A stretch of DNA of 64,000 nucleotides from SIG589 sp045652465 (GTDB lineage: Bacteria > Bacillota > Clostridia > Oscillospirales > Acutalibacteraceae): NCBI GenBank assembly GCA_045652465.1, contig JAZRUI010000015.1, positions 124,001 to 188,000 of the forward strand, given 5' to 3'. The notes below the pieces were generated by a model. The model did no database searches. It saw only the letters and a program-made list of their open reading frames with translations, and was not told the origin of the DNA. The translations under genes and the position numbers were made by a program. Of the stretch, positions 39,454 to 47,816 are shown piece by piece (the first letter of the stretch is position 1; every line of letters begins with the position of its first letter).

Positions 39454-40667
39454 AAAAGACCGAATGTGTAGCGATGCTGCTTGCCGGCGGTCAGGGAAGC
39501 CGATTGGGTGTTTTAACCCAAAATGTTGCCAAGCCCGCAGTGCCCTATGGCGGAAAATATCGTATTATCGATTTTCCGCTTTCCAACTGCGCCAACTCGG
39601 GAATCGATACGGTTGGCGTTTTAACCCAGTATCAGCCGCTTGAACTTAACGATTATATCGGCAGCGGCAAAACCTGGGACCTCGACCGCCTTGAGGGCGG
39701 AGTTCATGTTTTGCCCCCTTATCAAAAGAGCACAGGCAGCGATTGGTATAAGGGAACGGCTAACGCGATTTATCAAAACATAGCCTTTATCGAGCGCTAT
39801 GACCCTGAATATGTGCTTGTCCTCTCCGGCGACCATATCTATAAAATGGATTATTCCAAGATGATTAAGCAGCACAAGAAAACCGGCTCGGACTGCACTA
39901 TTGCGGTGCTTAATGTTACCCTTGAGGAAGCAAAGCGCTTTGGTATTATGAATGCCAACCCCGATGGAACCATCTATGAATTCGAGGAAAAACCCGCCAA
40001 TCCGAAGAGCACATTGGCATCTATGGGTATCTATGTTTTCACATGGGCAAAGCTTAAGAAATATCTTTGCGAGGATGCCGCAAAGGAGGGCTCCTCCAAC
40101 GACTTCGGCAAGGATGTTATTCCCGCGATGCTCGCAGGCGGCGAGAAGATGTTTGTTTATCGCTTTGATGATTATTGGAAGGATGTTGGAACGGTTGAAT
40201 CGCTTTGGGATGCCAACCTCGATTTGCTCAACCCCAATATCGACCTTAATTTAGCCGACCCCAACTGGAAGATTTATTCCAAGAATCAGGGCTTGCCGCC
40301 GCAGTATATCTCGGTTGATGCAAAAATCGAAAATTCTCTAATTTCCGAGGGCTGCGAGGTTTGCGGAAATGTTGATTTCTCGATTCTCTTCAGCGGCGTA
40401 ACGGTTGCAAAGGATGCAAATGTTTTATATTCGCTTATAATGCCGGGCGCCAAAATCGAATCGGGCGCAACGGTTAAATATGCCATTATTGCCGAAAACG
40501 CGGTTGTAAAATCGGGCGCTGTCGTTGGCGAAAGCCCCGAAGAATGCAAGGACCTCGATAATTGGGGAATCGCAGTTATAGGCGATGGCTTAACGGTTGG
40601 AAAGAATGCAACCGTTTCGGCTAAAAAAATGGTAACCGAGGATGTAAAGGAGGGCGAGGCTTTATGA
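39450..40667 (+). CDS. glgC: glucose-1-phosphate adenylyltransferase
   Basis: A 405-residue ADP-glucose pyrophosphorylase, the committed step of glycogen synthesis. Nucleotide-binding LLAGGQGSRLGVLT, SGDHIYKMDY (metal Asp) and the KPAVPYGGKYRIIDF region are intact, as is FEEKP with the sugar-phosphate lysine. A C-terminal beta-helix follows (about 290-390). It overlaps glgB by 4 nt (ATGA) and glgD by 4 nt. It likely works as a hetero-oligomer with GlgD. Confidence 0.96.
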   Translation: MKKTECVAMLLAGGQGSRLGVLTQNVAKPAVPYGGKYRIIDFPLSNCANSGIDTVGVLTQYQPLELNDYIGSGKTWDLDRLEGGVHVLPPYQKSTGSDWYKGTANAIYQNIAFIERYDPEYVLVLSGDHIYKMDYSKMIKQHKKTGSDCTIAVLNVTLEEAKRFGIMNANPDGTIYEFEEKPANPKSTLASMGIYVFTWAKLKKYLCEDAAKEGSSNDFGKDVIPAMLAGGEKMFVYRFDDYWKDVGTVESLWDANLDLLNPNIDLNLADPNWKIYSKNQGLPPQYISVDAKIENSLISEGCEVCGNVDFSILFSGVTVAKDANVLYSLIMPGAKIESGATVKYAIIAENAVVKSGAVVGESPEECKDLDNWGIAVIGDGLTVGKNATVSAKKMVTEDVKEGEAL

Positions 40668-41779
40668 GAAACAATAATGTTTTAGGAATTGTTTTTGCCA
40701 GCGTTAACGACCAGCTTTTGGGCGAGTTAACCTCCCGTCGTTCCGTTGCTTCCGTTCCTTTTGGCGGAAGATATCGCCTTGTCGATTTCGCGCTTTCCAA
40801 TCTTGTTAACGCAGGCGTTTCCAAGGTTGGTCTTATAACCAAAGCGAACTATCAATCCCTTATGGACCATATAGGCTCGGCTAAAAGCTGGGGTCTTGAC
40901 CGTAAAAACGGTGGTTTACATATCCTGCCGCCCTATGGCAACTCCTCTTCGGGAGTTTATGTAGGTCAGGCTGATGCGCTTTATGGAATCAAGAATTTCC
41001 TTCGCCGCTCGAGCGAGCAATATGCCGTTATTTGCAACAGCAATATTGCCCTTAACATCGATGTTGCCGATATGATTGAGCAGCATGTTGCAAACGGCGC
41101 CGATATAACCGTTGCCTATCGCCATGGTGCTCTCCCGAAGAACGCAGGAGATATAATGTCGTTAACCCTTAACGAGGGAAGAGTAAGCCGCGTGCTTATG
41201 AACACCGAGAGCGTTGGCGAATGCGATTATAGCCTTGGAATAACCGTTATTTCGAGAATGCTGCTTATGGCGCTTGTTGATAAGGCGGTTGCCGCAAACA
41301 AAACCGACTTTGCGCGCGACATTATTATGCCCAATGTTGATAAGCTTCGCATAAACGGCTATGAGCATAAAGGCTTTGCCGCAGTTATGGATAGTATGCA
41401 GGGCTATGTTGATGCCAATATGCAGCTCTTGGCTCCCGCGGTCCGTTGCGACCTGTTTAATAAAAAGCGCCCCGTTTACACCAAGGTTAAGGATTCAATG
41501 CCCACCCGTTACGGCATCGGCTCGCAAATAACCAATTCGCTTATAGCCGATGGTTGCGTAATCGAGGGAACGGTTAAAAACAGCATCCTATTCCGCGGCG
41601 TTCGCGTTGGAAAGGGCGCGCATGTTGAAAACTGCATCATAATGCAGGGAACCGAAATCGAAAGCGGAGCCGACCTTAAATATCTAACCATCGATAAAGA
41701 GGTTAAGGTAGGAAAGGGTCGTTCGCTTTGCGGCTCGCCTTCCTATTATGTTTATATCAATAAAGGCGCCGATATATAA
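40664..41779 (+). CDS. glgD: GlgD, non-catalytic partner of ADP-glucose pyrophosphorylase
   Basis: A 371-residue paralogue of GlgC. The N-terminal glycine-rich loop is lost (NVLGIVFASVNDQLLGELTSRR instead of LLAGGQGSRL) and the catalytic SGDHIY is ICNSNIA, so it cannot be active on its own. In Firmicutes GlgD binds GlgC and raises activity. The C-terminal beta-helix is kept. ATGA coupling to glgC; glgA follows after 14 nt. Confidence 0.94.
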   Translation: MRNNNVLGIVFASVNDQLLGELTSRRSVASVPFGGRYRLVDFALSNLVNAGVSKVGLITKANYQSLMDHIGSAKSWGLDRKNGGLHILPPYGNSSSGVYVGQADALYGIKNFLRRSSEQYAVICNSNIALNIDVADMIEQHVANGADITVAYRHGALPKNAGDIMSLTLNEGRVSRVLMNTESVGECDYSLGITVISRMLLMALVDKAVAANKTDFARDIIMPNVDKLRINGYEHKGFAAVMDSMQGYVDANMQLLAPAVRCDLFNKKRPVYTKVKDSMPTRYGIGSQITNSLIADGCVIEGTVKNSILFRGVRVGKGAHVENCIIMQGTEIESGADLKYLTIDKEVKVGKGRSLCGSPSYYVYINKGADI

Positions 41780-41793
41780 AAAAGGAGAAAAAG

Positions 41794-43212
41794 ATGAAAG
41801 TTTTATTTGCCGCAAGTGAAGCTTATCCGTTCGCGATGTCAGGCGGTCTTGCCGATGTAGCGGGTTCGCTTCCGAAAGCGCTTAGAAAAAGGCTTATAGG
41901 CTGCAGGGTGGTTATGCCGCTCTATTCGGATATTCCCGAAGAACTTAAAGCCAATATGAATTTCATAACCCATATAACGGTTCCCGTTGCTTGGCGCAGG
42001 CAGTATTGCGGAATCTTCGAGGCGAAGGTTGACGGAGTTATCTATTACCTGCTCGATAACCAATATTATTTTAAAAGGGATGGACTCTATGGCTTCTATG
42101 ATGATGCCGAGCGTTATGCCTTCTTCTCCCGCGCAGTGCTCGAAATTTTACCGCACATAAACTTCAAGCCCGATGTTATCCATTGTAACGACTGGCAAAC
42201 TGCCATGACCCCCGTTTATCTCGACCGTTTCTATTGCCACAACCCGTTCTATACCGATATTAAAACTGTCTTCACAATTCATAACATTCAGTATCAAGGT
42301 CAGTATGGAAACGAGCTTTTGGGCGATGTTTTAGGAATTGCGGGAGAGGATTGCCGCTTTGTTGAATATGGCGGTTGCGTTAATTTGCTCAAGGGCGGAA
42401 TCGAGTGCTCCGATAGGGTAACAACCGTTTCTCCCACCTATGCGGGCGAGATATTAACCCCCGAATTTGCGCATGGACTCGATGGAATATTGCGCGACCG
42501 TTCGTTTAAGCTCAGCGGAATTATAAACGGCATCGATACCGATGTTTATAACCCCGAAACCGATAAAAACCTCTATGAAAACTATAATGTTGAAACCATA
42601 GAGAAAAAGGCGATTAACAAGGCAAAGCTCCAGGAGAGAATGGGCTTGCCCGTTAGAAGCGATGTTCCGCTTATCGGCATCGTTTCGCGCCTTGTCGGCC
42701 ATAAGGGACTCGACCTCGTTAAATGCGTTTTCGAGGATATCCTAAAGGCGGATGTTCAGTTTTGCATTTTAGGCAGCGGCGAATGGGAGTTCGAAACCTT
42801 CTTCCATGAAATGGCGGAAAAGCATCCCGATAAGGTCGCTCTAAAGCTCGGCTTTGTTCCCGAACTTGCCCGCAAGATTTATGCAGGCGCGGATTTATTC
42901 TTAATGCCCTCAAAGAGCGAGCCCTGCGGTCTTTCGCAGCTTATAGCCCTGCGCTATGGAACCGTTCCCATCGTTCGCGAAACGGGCGGCCTTAACGATA
43001 CAATTCGCGACAGTGGCGATGGCGAGGGCAACGGCTTCACCTTTAAAACCTATAACGCCCACGATATGCTCGATAGCGTTTGGCGCGCTATAGGAGCCTA
43101 TGGAAACCCCGAAGGTTTCGCGATTCTTCGCCGCCGCGCGATGGAGTGCGATAACAGCTGGGGCAGGTCGGCAAACGAATATATCAAGCTTTATAAGTCG
43201 ATAAAAAGATAG
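41794..43212 (+). CDS. glgA: glycogen synthase (ADP-glucose type)
   Basis: A 472-residue GT5 synthase that extends alpha-1,4 glucan chains from ADP-glucose. The N-terminal KxGGL loop reads AMSGGLADVAGSLPKAL, with methionine in place of the lysine that contacts ADP-glucose in E. coli. The remaining landmarks are present: FTIHNIQYQG, VSRLVGHKGLDL and the C-terminal SEPCGLSQLIALRYGTVPIV. GTs in this clade often vary at that lysine. Last gene of the operon, with AAAGGAG before its ATG. Confidence 0.94.
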   Translation: MKVLFAASEAYPFAMSGGLADVAGSLPKALRKRLIGCRVVMPLYSDIPEELKANMNFITHITVPVAWRRQYCGIFEAKVDGVIYYLLDNQYYFKRDGLYGFYDDAERYAFFSRAVLEILPHINFKPDVIHCNDWQTAMTPVYLDRFYCHNPFYTDIKTVFTIHNIQYQGQYGNELLGDVLGIAGEDCRFVEYGGCVNLLKGGIECSDRVTTVSPTYAGEILTPEFAHGLDGILRDRSFKLSGIINGIDTDVYNPETDKNLYENYNVETIEKKAINKAKLQERMGLPVRSDVPLIGIVSRLVGHKGLDLVKCVFEDILKADVQFCILGSGEWEFETFFHEMAEKHPDKVALKLGFVPELARKIYAGADLFLMPSKSEPCGLSQLIALRYGTVPIVRETGGLNDTIRDSGDGEGNGFTFKTYNAHDMLDSVWRAIGAYGNPEGFAILRRRAMECDNSWGRSANEYIKLYKSIKR

Positions 43213-43241
43213 TTTACAAAAAGTCAAAATCGTGATAAGAT
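43213..43241 (+). promoter_or_regulatory. sigma-A promoter of uppP
   Basis: TTTACA, 17-bp spacer ending in TGA, TAAGAT. It begins at the base after the glgA stop and overlaps the glg terminator. Confidence 0.72.
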
Positions 43242-43275
43242 ACCCATATAGTTTATATGGGTATTTTATTTTTCA
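43240..43275 (+). terminator. terminator of the glycogen operon
   Basis: ATACCCATATA-GTT-TATATGGGTAT, 11-bp stem, then TTTATTTTT. RNA starting from the uppP promoter would begin inside the left arm and escape the hairpin. Confidence 0.88.
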
Positions 43276-43292
43276 GTTTAAGGAGAAACGCG

Positions 43293-44183
43293 ATGCTCGA
43301 ATATTTGAAAAGTGCCGTGCTCGGCATTGTTGAGGGTATAACCGAATGGCTCCCTATCAGCAGCACGGGGCATATGATTTTGGTTGATGAATTCTTCACC
43401 CTTAAAACCCAAAACGGCGCCGCCTTCACTAATTTTTTCTTGGTTGCCATCCAGCTTGGCGCGATTTTGGCGGTTGTTTTGCTTTATTTCAAAAAGATTT
43501 GGCCGCTTCATCTTAAAAGCGCCGCGGTAGCGCCTTATTTTAAGGGCGAAAATCTCGGAACCTTTAAAAATCTTTGCAACAATTATATCCATGTTGATAA
43601 GATGATTTTATGGTTCAAAATCTTGGTTGCCAGCATTCCCGCCGCAGTCCTCGGCGTTCTCTTTGATGAAAAAATCGATTCGATGCTAACGGGCAACAGC
43701 CGCGCATATATCGTTGCTTCAACCCTTATTATTTATGGTGTCCTGTTCATCGTTATCGAGAGCATAAACAAGAAGGAATCGGTTCTTTCGGTTGATAACA
43801 TAACCTATAAAACCGCATTGTTTATCGGTATGATTCAGTGCCTCGCGCTCATCCCCGGAACCTCGCGCAGCGGAACAACAATCCTCGGCGCAATGCTTTT
43901 AGGTCTTAGCCGAACCGCCGCCGCGGAATTCTCCTTCTTCCTCTCCATCCCTGCGATGGCGGGCGGAAGCGGAATTAAATTGCTCGAATATCTCTCCGAG
44001 GGTAACAGCTTCTCAACCAACGAGATTTTAATTCTTCTTTTCGGAATGTTTGTTGCCTTCGTTGTTTCGGTTGTTGCAATCAAGTTCCTTATGTCCTATA
44101 TCCGCCGCCACGATTTCAAGGCCTTTGGCTACTACCGAATCGTTTTGGGCGCCGTTTTGATAATCTATTTCGTTTTAGCATAA
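43293..44183 (+). CDS. uppP: undecaprenyl-diphosphatase
   Basis: A 296-residue BacA/UppP-type membrane phosphatase that recycles undecaprenyl pyrophosphate for wall synthesis. Both signatures are present: EGITEWLPISSTGH (about residues 12-25) and LIPGTSRSGTTILGA (about 195). About eight membrane segments. The ATG at 43293 follows AAGGAG; an earlier in-frame start at 43257 lies inside the terminator hairpin. Own promoter. Confidence 0.95.
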   Translation: MLEYLKSAVLGIVEGITEWLPISSTGHMILVDEFFTLKTQNGAAFTNFFLVAIQLGAILAVVLLYFKKIWPLHLKSAAVAPYFKGENLGTFKNLCNNYIHVDKMILWFKILVASIPAAVLGVLFDEKIDSMLTGNSRAYIVASTLIIYGVLFIVIESINKKESVLSVDNITYKTALFIGMIQCLALIPGTSRSGTTILGAMLLGLSRTAAAEFSFFLSIPAMAGGSGIKLLEYLSEGNSFSTNEILILLFGMFVAFVVSVVAIKFLMSYIRRHDFKAFGYYRIVLGAVLIIYFVLA

Positions 44184-44184
44184 T

Positions 44185-44218
44185 AAAGAAAACCCCTTCG
44201 TCCGAAGGGGTTTTCTTT
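44185..44218. terminator. bidirectional terminator after uppP
   Basis: A 16-bp stem: AAAGAAAACCCCTTCG pairs with CGAAGGGGTTTTCTTT around TC. It also touches the stop codon of the convergent 58-aa gene. Confidence 0.93.
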
Positions 44219-44393
44219 ATTTTACCATTGTTTGCACACCGTTTATAAAATCGCTGACCGCCTTTGCGGCCTTTGCCGAACCTTTAGAAACATTCTTGCG
44301 GTTGGAAATAATTGCTCTTCCAACAACCGTGGCAACCGCGCCTGCAGCCATTCCTGCGGCGATTCCCTTTGCAAACGACATTGCGCTCTTCAT
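44217..44393 (-). CDS. small protein of unknown function (58 aa)
   Basis: An open frame of 58 residues (MKSAMSFAKGIAAGMAAGAV onward) with AAAGGAG spaced 8 nt before its ATG. An Ala/Gly-rich hydrophobic helix (about residues 8-28) and a basic, Lys-rich second half ending in DFINGVQTMVK resemble YtxH-like small membrane-associated proteins. A perfect ribosome site, the fit to the gap and termination by the shared hairpin support it as a real gene. Function unknown. Confidence 0.75.
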   Translation of the reverse strand: MKSAMSFAKGIAAGMAAGAVATVVGRAIISNRKNVSKGSAKAAKAVSDFINGVQTMVK

Positions 44394-44447
44394 AAAATCG
44401 ACTCCTTTTAAATTTCTCTAAAAGTAGTATTTGCAGCGCGCAATATT

Positions 44448-46271
44448 TTAAACCTCAAAATATTTGGAATGCCAAACCAAAAAGGTGTAAACAGTCCAAA
44501 TTTTTCTGCTCAAATCGGCTTTTCCTTTTCGATGCATTTCGAGCATTTTTAAAAGTTTTTTGATGTTGAAATATTTTTTTGCGGTATCGCTTTCGAAGGC
44601 TTCGCGAACCATGCCGTAGGTGTCATCCTCTTTAAGCCAAACCCTGATGGGAACGGGGAAGCCGAGCTTATCCTTCATCGCGGTTCGCCTTGGAATGGAG
44701 CGCGCGGCAGCCCTTCGCAGGGCGAGCTTGGTTGTGCCTTCGCCTATTCGGCAGTTAAGCGGAATCTTTTGGGCAAGCTCCATAACATTTTTATCGAGAA
44801 ACGGAACGCGCAGCTCGAGCGAGTTTGCCATGCTGGTTTTGTCCGCCTTGAGGAGAATATCTCCCATAAGCCACATATTTATATCAAGATATTGCATCTT
44901 GGTAACGGCATCCTTGTCCTTAACCTCATCATAAAAAGGCTTGCAAAGCAAGGCGGGGGCAGGGGAGCCTTCGCGCAATAAAATCCTTTTGCGTTCAGCC
45001 TTTGTGAAGATGCTTGCGTTGCCTATGAAACGCTCTTCAATGGTCTTGCCGCGGCGGATAAGAAAATTAACCCCGTGCTTTTTGGGAAGAATCGAGCAAA
45101 CCTTGCTGATTACCCTTCTAATCGGGAAGGGAATAGCCTCATAGGAGGTTGCGGTCAGCGGCTCTCTATAAATTCTATAACCGCCGAAAAGCTCATCGGC
45201 GCCCTCGCCCGACATAACAACCTTAACATGCTCGCTTGCCAGCTTTGCAACAAAATAGAGCGCTATCGAGGCGGGGTCGGCGAGCGGCTCATCCATATGA
45301 TACTGTATGAGCGGGAAGTTTTCGAAATATTCCTCCTTGGTTATAACGCGGCTTATGTTTTTAAGCCCAACCTCGCTTGCGAAATCCTTGGCATAGTCGA
45401 TTTCGCTGTAGCGCCCCTCATCATCGCTAAAACCAACCGTAAAGGTCTTGTCAACCTTGGCGGTTGCGGCGATATAGCTCGAATCAATGCCCGATGAAAG
45501 GAACGAGCCAACCTCAACATCGGCAATTTTATGCGCCTCAACCGATTCGCGAATGGCTTCATCAATCAAATCGGCATAATAATCGGTCGCGCCCTGCTCT
45601 TCGGAAAACTGCGGCTTCCAATAGCGTGTTTTTTTGATTTCTCCATCCTTATAAACAAAGTAGTGGGCGGGCGGCAGCTTGAAAACGCCGCAAAAGAAGG
45701 TTTCCTCGGTCGGCGAATATTGGAACGAGAGAAAATGCGCGAGCGCATCCTCGTTTAGCTTCTTTTCAAAATGCGGATGGCATAAGAATGCCTTGATTTC
45801 CGAACCGTAAATAAACGATTCGCCCATTTGAGCATAGTAGAAAGGCTTGATTCCGAACATATCTCTCGCGCCGAAGAGCGAACGCTCCTCTCTGTCGTAG
45901 ATAACAAACGCGAACATACCGCGAAGCCTTTTGACAACATCGGCGCCAAACTGCTCAAACCCGTGAAGAATAACCTCACTGTCCGAATGGGTTTTGAAAA
46001 TATGTCCAAGGGAAACGAGCTCCTCGCGAAGCTCCCTATAGTTATATATTTCTCCGTTAAAGGTCAAAACAAGGCGCCCATCCTCGTTTAGCATCGGCTG
46101 GTTGCCCTCTTCGAGGTCGATAATGCTAAGTCGCCTGAATCCCATCGCAATATCCTCGCTCAAGAATCTTCCCTGCGAATCAGGGCCGCGATGGGCGATT
46201 TTGTCCATCATCTCGAGCAATATCGCTCCGTCATCCTTTATTTGGTTGGTGAATCCAACAAATCCGCACAT
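44448..46271 (-). CDS. asnB: glutamine-hydrolysing asparagine synthase
   Basis: A 607-residue class B asparagine synthetase. The N-terminal Cys (MCGFVGFTNQ) is the glutaminase nucleophile; RRLSIIDLEEGNQP and GEIYNYRELREEL complete that domain. The synthetase half has SFLSSGIDSSYIAA (the ATP pyrophosphatase SGGxDS form, here SSGIDS) and VVMSGEGADELFGGY. It makes asparagine from aspartate and glutamine in the cytoplasm; related proteins amidate wall precursors, but the full length fits AsnB. Single-gene unit. Confidence 0.94.
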   Translation of the reverse strand: MCGFVGFTNQIKDDGAILLEMMDKIAHRGPDSQGRFLSEDIAMGFRRLSIIDLEEGNQPMLNEDGRLVLTFNGEIYNYRELREELVSLGHIFKTHSDSEVILHGFEQFGADVVKRLRGMFAFVIYDREERSLFGARDMFGIKPFYYAQMGESFIYGSEIKAFLCHPHFEKKLNEDALAHFLSFQYSPTEETFFCGVFKLPPAHYFVYKDGEIKKTRYWKPQFSEEQGATDYYADLIDEAIRESVEAHKIADVEVGSFLSSGIDSSYIAATAKVDKTFTVGFSDDEGRYSEIDYAKDFASEVGLKNISRVITKEEYFENFPLIQYHMDEPLADPASIALYFVAKLASEHVKVVMSGEGADELFGGYRIYREPLTATSYEAIPFPIRRVISKVCSILPKKHGVNFLIRRGKTIEERFIGNASIFTKAERKRILLREGSPAPALLCKPFYDEVKDKDAVTKMQYLDINMWLMGDILLKADKTSMANSLELRVPFLDKNVMELAQKIPLNCRIGEGTTKLALRRAAARSIPRRTAMKDKLGFPVPIRVWLKEDDTYGMVREAFESDTAKKYFNIKKLLKMLEMHRKGKADLSRKIWTVYTFLVWHSKYFEV

Positions 46272-46309
46272 AAATAAAACACGCCTTCTACCATTTTTTA
46301 AGCATTAGA

Positions 46310-46338
46310 ATTATATCATATTTTATCGGTACTGTAAA
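46310..46338 (-). promoter_or_regulatory. sigma-A promoter of asnB
   Basis: On the minus strand TTTACA, 17-bp spacer ending in TGA, TATAAT. Confidence 0.85.
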
Positions 46339-46350
46339 TTTAAAAATATG

Positions 46351-46379
46351 TTGCGAGAAAAGGGGAGAGAAGTTATAAT
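46351..46379 (+). promoter_or_regulatory. sigma-A promoter of the LacI-LuxR-type regulator
   Basis: TTGCGA, 17-bp spacer, TATAAT; divergent from the asnB promoter. Confidence 0.8.
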
Positions 46380-46401
46380 ATAAATAATAACATGGGGGCA
46401 G

Positions 46402-47487
46402 GTGAGAAATTTGGCGATTTATGTTGTATCCGAGCAAAACGGGCTCGATGGCTTTTGGGTCAGCGATATCCTAAAGGGCATCAAATCCGAGGCCGATAAA
46501 AAGAATCTCCCGATTAGAGAAATATTCCTCCCCGATGACAGTGTGGATACCGAGAATGACGATATCGTTATTGCCGTCGGTCATACGAGAGGCTGGCTTG
46601 AGCAGGCAGCCTATCGCATCAAACGCGGGGGAATGCGCGCCATCGTTGTTAATGCCGACCCCTCAAGCGGAATCGCCGATGCCTCCGCCTTTGTGTGCTT
46701 CGATTATAAAACTGCGATGTCCGATTTAACCGAACATCTTAAATATTGCGGCAAAATGCGGGTTGCCTTTGTCGGCTGCGGGGGAAGGCTCTCTTTTGAG
46801 GGTAAGCGCCGCGCCTTTGAGGAAGCGGCAGGCGAGCGCGGATTGCATTTTAAAACCTATCGTTTCCCCAACATTTCCGAAATGGTGCCTGCGGTTGTTC
46901 GCGAGAGCCATTCCTTTGATGCCGTTGTTTGCTCCCGCGATGCCGAGGCCTTCCATTTGATTTCGGCATTTAAGAAGCGCAGGGTGTTCGTTCCTGATGA
47001 TATGTATGTTGTCGGCATTGGCGGCGACCGTATGTCGGAGTTCTCAACCCCCGCCTGCACAACGATTCAAACTGATTTTGAAAAACTCGGAACCGCTGCC
47101 GTTAAGGTTCAGCGCTTTTTATCCCAAAATTTTGAGGATGGCTGCGCCGTTATCAAACTGCGTTGTCCGCTCATTGTTCGGGCAACAACCGATAATAAAA
47201 CCGTGCCGCGCCATCTCGACCCGCCCGCACCGAGGCGCACGGGCTACCGTGTTGACGGCGACTATCTCAACTATTTAAGTGCCGAGCAGCTTGTTCGCAA
47301 CTGCGATACAACCGACCGAAGCATCCTGCTCCACCTTTCCAAGGGCAAGAACATGGCGGAAATCGCCGAGGAGCTTTTCATCTCCCAAAGCTCGGTTAAG
47401 TATAGGGTTAAGAAGATGCTGTGCGTTGCCAACATATCCGACCGCCGCGAGTTGATAAAAATCGCGCAGTTTTATGGTTTGTTGTGA
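46402..47487 (+). CDS. regulator with LacI-type sugar-sensor domain and C-terminal LuxR helix-turn-helix
   Basis: A 361-residue regulator. Residues about 3-265 form a periplasmic-binding-like sensor as in LacI/GalR proteins (FWVSDILKGIKSEADKKNL, RVAFVGCGGRLSFEGKRRAFEEA, DDMYVVGIGGDRMSEFSTPACTTI), but there is no N-terminal LacI helix-turn-helix. Instead residues about 295-361 are a LuxR/GerE helix-turn-helix (MAEIAEELFISQSSVKYRVKKML). The swap is unusual. It precedes the dual ABC-importer operon, which it probably controls in response to a sugar. Start: GTG 46402 behind GGGGG, or TTG 46411 behind AGGTGA; I cannot decide. Confidence 0.85.
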   Translation: MRNLAIYVVSEQNGLDGFWVSDILKGIKSEADKKNLPIREIFLPDDSVDTENDDIVIAVGHTRGWLEQAAYRIKRGGMRAIVVNADPSSGIADASAFVCFDYKTAMSDLTEHLKYCGKMRVAFVGCGGRLSFEGKRRAFEEAAGERGLHFKTYRFPNISEMVPAVVRESHSFDAVVCSRDAEAFHLISAFKKRRVFVPDDMYVVGIGGDRMSEFSTPACTTIQTDFEKLGTAAVKVQRFLSQNFEDGCAVIKLRCPLIVRATTDNKTVPRHLDPPAPRRTGYRVDGDYLNYLSAEQLVRNCDTTDRSILLHLSKGKNMAEIAEELFISQSSVKYRVKKMLCVANISDRRELIKIAQFYGLL

Positions 47488-47520
47488 TTTTGCATAAAGT
47501 AATCAAAAAATCGAAAATTA

Positions 47521-47568
47521 AGTCTAAAATTTTCCTAATGTTTAGGAATTTTTTAGACTTTTTTTATG
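47521..47568 (+). terminator. terminator of the regulator gene
   Basis: A long stem: AGTCTAAAA...TTCCTAA pairs with TTAGGAA...TTTTAGACT around TGT, followed by a run of T. It separates the regulator from the importer operon. Confidence 0.92.
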
Positions 47569-47816
47569 CCGATAATATGGTAAAATGTATAGAGAAAATG
47601 GCGAGTTATTATATAATAGGTAATATGATTAGTAATTTTCAACAAACAGTAATAAGTTTGCTTGTAAATTTATCAAAAATGCCGATAGTAATATCGCACA
47701 TTCTGTCAAACAAAGCCAAGGAGCACGCAAAGGTAAAAAAGTGCAATTTTTGCGGAGCCCGAGGCTTATTTATTTCGAACGAAACTTTTTGTTCGAGGAA
47801 AAACGGAGGTTGAGCA
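47569..47816 (+). promoter_or_regulatory. promoter and leader region of the importer operon
   Basis: The gap between regulator and importer genes is 329 bp. After the terminator, a possible promoter is TAGAGA (47590-47595), 16-bp spacer, TATAAT (47612-47617); a TAAAAT lies at 47581. The leader would be about 190 nt. TCGAAC (47775-47780) pairs with GTTCGA (47791-47796) just before GGAGG at 47805. I see no known riboswitch. Confidence 0.45.

Noticed and set aside
47421..47813. 130-codon plus-strand frame between regulator and importer operon
   Set aside because: It starts inside the regulator gene, crosses its terminator and gives a protein without recognisable features.
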